DNA of 64,000 nt, taken from positions 819,338,757 to 819,402,756 of the forward strand of contig CM062814.1 in NCBI GenBank assembly GCA_031772625.1, written 5' to 3'. The notes beneath the pieces are model-generated. The model was not told the origin of the DNA. It saw only the letters and a program-made list of their open reading frames with translations, and did no database searches. The number at the start of each line of letters is the position of its first letter. The first letter of the stretch is position 1. The stretch comes from Pinus tabuliformis (taxonomy: Eukaryota > Streptophyta > Pinopsida > Pinales > Pinaceae). Made by a program: the position numbers and the translations under genes. Below, piece by piece: positions 57,832 to 64,000 of the stretch.

Positions 57832-58403
57832 TGATTCAAGTGGATATTGGTGGTCACCCACCTATTCCACCTAGACCTCCAGTCAGTTTCATTTGTTTCC
57901 CTTTTTATTTCAACATTTATTATTTTTAGTAGTTTTTTGGGTCCTGAACTTCTGGAGCAGTTTTGACCCCCTAAACAACGTTTTTTTGAGGTCCACCATA
58001 GGCCCGTGGCCATAGGAAAGGGCCTATGGAAAAACATGTAGTGCTCAGAGAGACATTTCCAACAAGGTATCATATGCACCAAACGAAGATAATATGACCA
58101 AGTTAAGACCTTGGGAAGTTGGTTAACCAACTAACCCCAATGGGGCCCACTTACTCTTCGTGTTACATCTCTTGGGGTTAGGGTTTTGGTTGTTTAGGGT
58201 TTGCTGATGTTTTAAAATAATAAATAAGTCCTTGAGCCTCATTGTAACATAGTTAAGAGGCATGTATCTGCCACATCTCTTCTAAAAAAAAGCTACCATC
58301 ACCCGAGCTAGTCTTATTTCCATTCTGTTTGTAAGCATATTTCAGTATTTCATATTAATGAAATGAAGTGCTATTTCTGTTGCATATTTGTATTTATGGT
58401 TAT
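57832..58403 (+). repeat. 3' LTR of element F, truncated by element E
   Basis: It begins TGATTCAAGTGGATATTGG after the PPT and follows the 5' LTR to ttatggttat at 58403, where element E's TGTTGG begins. About 35 bp of the LTR end should lie beyond element E. Confidence 0.85.
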
Positions 58404-60069
58404 TGTTGGACCTCATAATTACTCTCTCCTTGACAACTTTTCTCATTTCTTTCTCTTGTTTTCCATAAAAGACAGATCCCCATCACTAATAAATGATAGA
58501 TTTTGTCTCAAGGAGAACATTAAATGATTGACATGTTATACTTATATGTTTTTGCTATTTGAAATAAGTTTTTTCAAATTAGCTATGGAACATAACCTAT
58601 TGTGCAGCTAACTGTGTGTTCCGTAGCTACTTCCGTGGTTGAACAGGTTACATGTGTCAAATGAAGAAACCGACCAAATGGGCATCTCTAGAATCGTCTC
58701 AACATGGATCCTATCCTAGTCACCCAACCCAGATCTATAAAAAAGCCAGCTCAAGACCACAGTCAAAGGTGGAGTCAAATGTATGAAACCCGAAAGCAAT
58801 AGTACTCTTTGTCTACCCTTTCATGGTTAATTAAATCCAACATATTTGTTGAAGCATTAACTCAGATCAGCCACATGTGTCAACAGTTCTACGCAACCAC
58901 CTTGTTCGAATTCAAGTCACCTGTAGCTGATCAAACTTTATGGAGATTGGTTGTAATACGTGTAGACCACCTGTAGCTAATTTTCCTCAAAAGACAGTTA
59001 TGAATATTTTCTTTTAAATACCAGTTGAACAGAACCGGAGGGAATTCAAAGTTTTTGATGTATTAAGTTTAAACTTATCAGCTCTGTAATTTTGGACTTT
59101 TGTTCCTGTTTTATAATACAAAACCATGTGTTGACTGATGATCATTTGAAGGATCATTTTGAATTAAGTTAGCAGCTCAACCTAGTCAGTTGCAGAGGGC
59201 CCCTGCGCTGAAGGAGGTTTTCTTTTCATTTGTTTTCTTCTTTCTGTTCAGTTTTAAATTCCTCATTTACTTTTAGCAGTGTTTATAACTTAGGTTGATT
59301 TCTTTTAGTTTTAATCAATAGCATAATGTTAGAATTCAATTGTGCAGTCTTGTTTCCCCAATCCATTTCATAAAGGAAACGACTTTGTTTCTAAACAGAG
59401 TAATATTGAAAGTAATGAGGATGCATTGTTGATTAGTTTACTCACTGTTTTTGTTATTTATTTCTTAGTTCAGGTTGTCAATGCACTGTATTAATGAATG
59501 TTTTTGGTCACCATTTCAAGCTGATATCCATCCTAAACTAAATGGTTGAGCATTCACTTTACATAAGGGTTGAAACCAATCAGTTACCTTCTGCATGTTT
59601 TTATTTAGTTTTTACTAGATCATGAAGTACAAAAGTTGTTTGAATTCCATCTCAATGAGGTTATCTTTCAAAATTGAAGGTTAGAGTAACTAGAAGTACT
59701 TCAGTTAATTTCATTATTTGTATTTATTCCAACATGACATACAACTTTACCTTCTAGTTTTAAGAATTATTCATGAATTAGGATTAGATGAGAAGATAGG
59801 ACAGATGCTCTGTTTTTTCTTCTTTTAACTTAGATTTTGACTAGTTTTAAGCTCTTGGTTCACCTTTAGGAAATTTAGATTTAGTTTCTCATAGTTCAAA
59901 TTGTACATCATTAGGAATCAAAGAACAGAAACCCCCAAAACAATATAAAATACAAAACAACGAAGTAAGAAGGGTTAACTAGCACATACAATGCACTACA
60001 CTTCATCAGCTTACAAGCCTCGGTTGATAATTTATGCAAAGCAATTTAGGACACTAAATTGACTAAACA
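58404..60069 (+). repeat. 5' LTR of element E (1666 bp)
   Basis: It starts TGTTGGACC and ends GACTAAACA three bases before the PBS (TGTT...AACA ends). A TATA-like tataaaaaag lies at 58736-58745. A 14-bp motif cacctgtagct.at occurs twice (58918, 58969). The 3' LTR lies outside the window, so the length rests on this copy only. Confidence 0.75.
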
Positions 60070-60072
60070 TTT

Positions 60073-60090
60073 TGGTGTCGTTTCCGGGGA
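60073..60090 (+). other. Degenerate tRNA-Asp primer-binding site (element E)
   Basis: TGGTGTCGTTTCCGGGGA has three differences from the intact site in element B (5744-5761) and the same three-base gap to the LTR. Confidence 0.75.
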
Positions 60091-60135
60091 AGTGTAACTA
60101 GGTAACCTTATCTCTTACATTAAAAAAAAAATGAT

Positions 60136-62160
60136 ATGCATAGAGAAAGAGACTCTAGGGGTAGATTTATAGCTAGAGGCAGGAGTTCAATTCCTACAAC
60201 ACCACCTACTCCACCAAGAACAAGAAGAGATACACCTCCACCTCAAGCTCATACTCCCAGCCATAGAACTCCTAAAATTCCAGGGGCAGAAATCCAATCA
60301 AAAGAATCTCCTACTTCATCTACCAAGGCAGTCCTAGAGGAGAAAAATCTTGGGTCTCCAACAGCAAGAGTAGCCTTTTTCACCTCCATAGGGGAGCACA
60401 TTTTAGTTGAAGAATGATCAGGATTTAAATAGGAATGCAACAAATTACAGAGATAACCATAAACACAGAGATGCAGCAGAAATAATACTTCATTTCATTA
60501 ATGTAAAATACTGAGATATGCTTACAAATAGAAAATGGAAATAAACAGCTAGGGCGATGGTAGCTCATCTCTGAGAAGAGATGTGGTGGCTACATGCCTC
60601 TGAACTGTGTGACAATGAGGCTCAAAGGCCTATTTATTGTTGAGAAACAATGGAAAACCCTTAACATCCCAAAACCTAACCCTAGAAGATGAAACGCCAA
60701 ATTGTGGGCCCCGTTTGGGTAAATTGGTACATCAATTTCCTGGGGTCGTAACTTTGGCATACGATCTCCATTTGACGCATGCAATACCCATGTTTCTCCC
60801 AGATTCCCCAAAAAACGTCATTTAGGGCCTCAAAATGACTTTGGAAGTTTAGGACCTGAAAAACTGCTAAAAATAGTAAATTGTGCTACAATTTAGGAAA
60901 CTGAAAAATTGAAAGAGACAGTTGTGGGGGTCCAAATGGGATAGGTGGGTGGCCACCAACATCCACCTGGATCAAAGAATTAGGAATACCTGGTGAGGAA
61001 GAAGAAATAGAACCTCTCTTCAATATCCCATTAATAGAAGAACCAAAGGAAGACAAAGTAACCTTGAAGGTTGAACCTTATACCGACTCTGAAGAAACTA
61101 TAATGGGAGAAGAAGGAAAGGATGGAGAATTCACACTGTTTGGAGGAGGGGGTAGAGGAAGATGTAGATGAAATAATGGAGGAGGCAGAGGAAATAGGGA
61201 AATAGATAATCTTTTGGATTCCCTATAGTGGATGAAGAAACAAATGCCACAATGAAAAATATCTCACCTTCTGTCCTCCCAAATTTCCATGGGTTAAAAA
61301 GTGAGGATCCTGAAACATTTTTATTTGAGTTTGAAGTCTTGTGCAGAACCTATGATTATCTAGAAGACTCTCAAAAACTTAAGTTGTTCCCTTCAACACT
61401 GAAAGGAGCTACTTTGAAGTGGTTCATGGGGTTAGTCACTCAGTCCATTAGAACATGGAATGACATGAAAAAAGTGTTTTTGGATAGGTATTTGGATTAT
61501 TGCATAACTACCAATCATGAATATGAAGTGTTCAAAATGATGCAAAGAGAGGATGAAAATTTAGAGGATTTGATTGAGAGATTCAACTATAATTTGAAAA
61601 GAGCAAAGATGGACAATTTAGATGAAGATACCTTAAAAGCTCTTTTATTAAAAGCCATTAGAGATGAGTGGATAGATATCCTTAACATGATGGGGAAGGG
61701 AGATATCTCTCAACTCCCATTAAATGACATAGGAGAATTATGTGTTCATCTCTCAAGAGGAAAATCCAAAACTGGGAAAGGTCCAAGAGATTCTTCTCTT
61801 GTTAGAGTAAATAAATATGTAACTGGATCAGTGAGTAGGGAAGAAATTGGTAATATGCTTGATGAGTTCAAAACATATATTCTAGGGAGTCTTCGTGAGC
61901 AAATAGACACCCTTAAGTTGTGAAACAAGCAGAAAACGAGGTTGATGCTTTAGCTATTTTTTGTCCAAAATGCAGAAAAAAAACATGCTCTAAGAGAATT
62001 CCCTTTGGATGCAACAATTATAGAGACTTGTATGATTTGCTCAAAGAATCATGAGACCAAAGGTTGTCCTTCGATTCCAAGTCTTAAGGTTGTTTTTCAA
62101 GAAGAAACAGTTCCAAATTCAGCAAAACCTCTTTGCTTTGTCTCTAGAAAACCTTGGTAG
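60136..62160 (+). pseudogene. gag of element E, split by a solo LTR
   Basis: ATG at 60136 gives MHRERDSRGRFIARGRSS and a Pro/Thr/Ser-rich N-terminus. At 60414 the frame is interrupted by an F-family LTR and resumes after 60979 (EEEIEPLFNIPLIEEP). A second open part, 61228-61923, has ISPSVLPNFHGLKSEDPETF, then LKWFMGL and LEDLIERFNYNLKRAKMD. Zinc knuckles (CPKCRKK, then CMICSKNHETKGC) are thrown out of frame by an extra A in the run at about 61975-61983. It matches gag of element B in order and motif. Confidence 0.8.
60415..60974 (-). mobile_element. Solo LTR of the F family, with target duplication
   Basis: The plus strand begins TGATCAGGATTT and ends CACCTGGATCA, the reverse complement of element F's LTR over its length. 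AAGAA at 60410-60414 and 60975-60979 is a perfect 5-bp duplication. The 560-bp insertion interrupts gag of element E and so postdates it. Confidence 0.9.
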
Positions 62161-62640
62161 GGGCCACAAAATCAGGGATTTAAAAATCAAATGTATCTTC
62201 AGCCCCCACCAAATTGGAATTCTTCGCAGCAACCTTGGCCTCAACCTCAATCACAATCTCAACCTTGGGCACAAGGAGTAAAAAATCCTTATGGGAGATT
62301 TTCTCAATATTATCAATATCCTCCATCATATCAAAATTATCCTCCCTCACACATTCCACAACAAAATCAATAGCCACAACTTCAAAATCAGAACCCTCAA
62401 CTTTCATTACCATTTCCACAACAAAATCCACAACAAATTCCACAACAAAACCAAAATCCTCAACTCTTACTGCCATTTCAGCAGAGACCAAATCAGCTAC
62501 CTGCCCAACCATTACCAAACCCCAACAATAAAAATCCTCAGAATACTTACATGGTGGAAGGACAACAATTTCCAACTTATATGATCACTCCTCTAGATCT
62601 CAATGATGTTCAACTAAGATATGGTAGGGTATTAGAAAAG
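62161..62640 (+). pseudogene. Gln/Pro-rich Gag tail of element E
   Basis: The frame from 62191 reads MYLQPPPNWNSSQQPWPQPQ and PPSYQNYPPSHIPQQNQ, then continues after a stop with repeated P-Q-Q-N-Q words, ending NPNNKNPQNTY. Element B has a similar Pro/Gln/Tyr tail at 7250-7590. The long minus-strand frame over it is an antisense artefact of the low-complexity code. Confidence 0.6.
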
Positions 62641-63765
62641 GGAAGGCCTTCTGTAGTTATTCAGGAATAAGAAAATTCTGAGGAAGATTCTCTACAACCC
62701 AATAAAAGTTTTGAGGGAACATCTCTCCAAAACCAAAATACTGAAAATGAAAAATAGAAAGAACCAGTGAACTCAACTCCTATCATTGAGTAGCTAGTAT
62801 CTACTTCTGCACCTATTTTTCCTAAAATATTACAAGTTGATAGAGGAGTAGAAAAGCAGATCATGTTGCCTAATTATGATTTTCTAGATGAATTAAAAAA
62901 TGTCTGTATCAAAATTCCTTTGTTACAATCCATTAAGGAGATTCCAATTCTAGCTAAAACAATAAAGGAGTTGAGCATAAAGAAACCAGGAAGAAAAGCA
63001 AAATAAACAAAAAGAATTCACTTGGTAGGAAAAATAACAGATATAATGATGGGAAAAATTGCCATACAAAAATATGTAGATCCAGGAAGTCCAATTGTGA
63101 AAACACATAACAATGGAGTTGAAATTCCAAATACATTGATTTATTTAGGGGCAGCAATAAACATCATGAGCAAACAAACCATGGAACAACTCAAGCTTCC
63201 TAATCTTCTTTACACACCTACATTACTACAATTAGCGGACAGATCTGTAATCAAACCAAATGGAGTGTTAGAAGATATTTCAGTATCCTTAGATTCTTGG
63301 GAATATCCTATTGATTTTATGATCTTGACCCCCAAGAACAATCTAGGAGGACATCCACTCATATTAGGAAGACCTTGGCTGGCCACAACTGATGCTTTCA
63401 TTAGCTGTAGATATGGTGATATGTATATTTCTGATGGGAATTCAACAAAGAAATTCACTCTATATCCTCCAGCAAGAACAATCATAGAAATAGATGACAA
63501 AGAATGGATTGATGATGAAAATGACATTCAACCTCTCTTTACTATTTCAAATATTAGTGAAGATAGTCAAATCTTAAATACAATGGAAAATTTTGAATCA
63601 TCTCCAGAATATGAACATGATCAATTTCAAGAAAAATCCAATATTGAATATTTTTCATCTAGGCAGATGTCTCTTTATTCTATGGAAGAATTTGGTAGCT
63701 CTACAATTGAAATCTTTCCAGGGAGAACATTGAACATAAACAATAACTTGGAGAAATTACAATAG
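62641..63765 (+). pseudogene. Protease region of element E
   Basis: The linker has stops at about 62668, 62757 and 62791, then KKPGRKAK and another TAA near 63004. The domain at 63022-63765 includes TLIYLGAAINIMSKQTMEQL. The catalytic Asp of D-L-G-A reads Tyr. LLQLADRSVIKPNGVLED and GGHPLILGRPWLATTDAF follow. Element B keeps the Asp at the same place. The acidic tail leads to RT. Confidence 0.8.
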
Positions 63766-64000
63766 GAAAAGCTAATCAAGACATTACAACAACATTCTGT
63801 TGCATATGCATGGGAATATACTGACATGAAAGGAATTAGTCCTAAGACTTGTATACATCACATCTACATTGAGGAAAATTGTAGACCTATCAGACAACCT
63901 TAGAGAAGGATGAATCCAAATCTTAGGGAAATTGTGAAAGAAGAGCTACAAAAACTGTTGAATGTAAACTTCATTTACCCAATTTCAGATAGCCAATGGG
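63766..64000 (+). pseudogene. Start of reverse transcriptase of element E
   Basis: The frame reads YAWEYTDMKGISPKTCIHHI, then after a TAG at 63901-63903 RRMNPNLREIVKEELQKLL, aligned with element B at 8800-8990. The catalytic domain lies beyond the window. Confidence 0.75.

Larger units (their letters stand above)
54858..58403 (+). mobile_element. Element F: internally deleted chromovirus-like element
   Basis: A 611-bp 5' LTR (TGATC...GATTA, originally ...GATCA), Met-type PBS, gag, protease, a truncated pol and PPT are followed by a 3' LTR cut at 58403 by element E. RT palm, RNase H and integrase core are missing because the RT start is fused to the integrase tail. The insertion point at 54858 lies in the pol gene of element G. 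LTRs differ by roughly a tenth of positions by eye, so it is old. Confidence 0.82.
58404..64000 (+). mobile_element. Element E: Athila-like element, cut by window end
   Basis: LTR (1666 bp), degenerate tRNA-Asp PBS, gag, protease and the start of RT are present in the same order as element B, with similar protein motifs but an unrelated LTR sequence. It is inserted in the 3' LTR of element F and itself holds a solo LTR of the F family at 60415-60974. Stops and an active-site change show it is dead. Confidence 0.83.

Noticed and set aside
62180-62575. 131-residue Val/Glu-rich minus-strand frame
   Set aside because: It is an antisense artefact of the Gln/Pro-rich Gag tail of element E.
1-64000. 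Host protein-coding genes, tRNA or rRNA genes, CRISPR arrays
   Set aside because: None found. tRNA-like strings are retroelement primer-binding sites, and all longer coding-like regions are retroelement-derived or motif-free.

Overview
The window looks like repeat-dense nuclear DNA of a seed plant with a large genome. It is AT-rich by eye and packed with decayed Ty3/gypsy LTR retrotransposons. Two lineages carry primer-binding sites matching plant tRNA-Asp and tRNA-Arg, and others use the initiator-Met type. A plant-type LINE remnant and a foldback MITE are also present. Clade and species cannot be fixed from the sequence. I see no host protein gene, tRNA, rRNA or CRISPR array. Almost every coding region carries stops or frameshifts and is called a pseudogene.

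Layout. (A) 1-3657, minus strand: a decayed chromovirus-like gypsy copy (protease, gag, repeated leader, LTR). Element B is inserted in its LTR, which resumes at 16883-17278. (B) 3658-16882, plus: a complete but dead Athila-like element with 2.08 kb LTRs, tRNA-Asp PBS, gag, protease, RT-RNase H, integrase, an extra ORF in the env position, PPT and 3' LTR. 17526-24007, minus: the most unusual object here, five 1143-bp LTRs alternating with four 192-bp internal segments, the whole flanked by the 5-bp duplication GTTAG. 24008-26754: AT-rich DNA with an orphan RNase H remnant. (C) 26755-38784, minus: a roughly 12 kb non-autonomous element with about 3 kb LTRs, a gag domain and a long unfamiliar ORF but no pol. 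One LTR holds a 184-bp foldback MITE with a 10-bp target duplication. 38785-42350: more minus-strand retroelement debris and a probable solo LTR. (D) 42824-47013, plus: a second A-type chromovirus-like copy truncated at the start of integrase. 47836-49205, plus: an L1-type LINE RT fragment. (G) 49221-54857, minus: the 3' half of a Tat/Ogre-like element, with 3' LTR, an antisense (plus-strand) accessory ORF and a second, plant-type RNase H. (F) 54858-58403, plus: an internally deleted chromovirus whose RT start is fused to its integrase tail. (E) 58404-64000, plus: a second Athila-like element running off the window, with an F-family solo LTR inside its gag.

How the parts relate. Insertion order can be read from the nesting. 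B landed in A. F landed in G, E landed in F's 3' LTR, and an F-family LTR later landed in E, so the F family moved both before and after E. The tandem array and G share LTR ends, PPT and about 55 bp of adjacent internal sequence, which suggests that a G-like Tat element mobilised the array's mini-element. Three elements (B, G and the one to the right of C) carry accessory ORFs that look alike by eye at the N-terminus, in sense or antisense orientation. Coordinates of termini were read by eye. Percent identities are rough impressions, not computed values.
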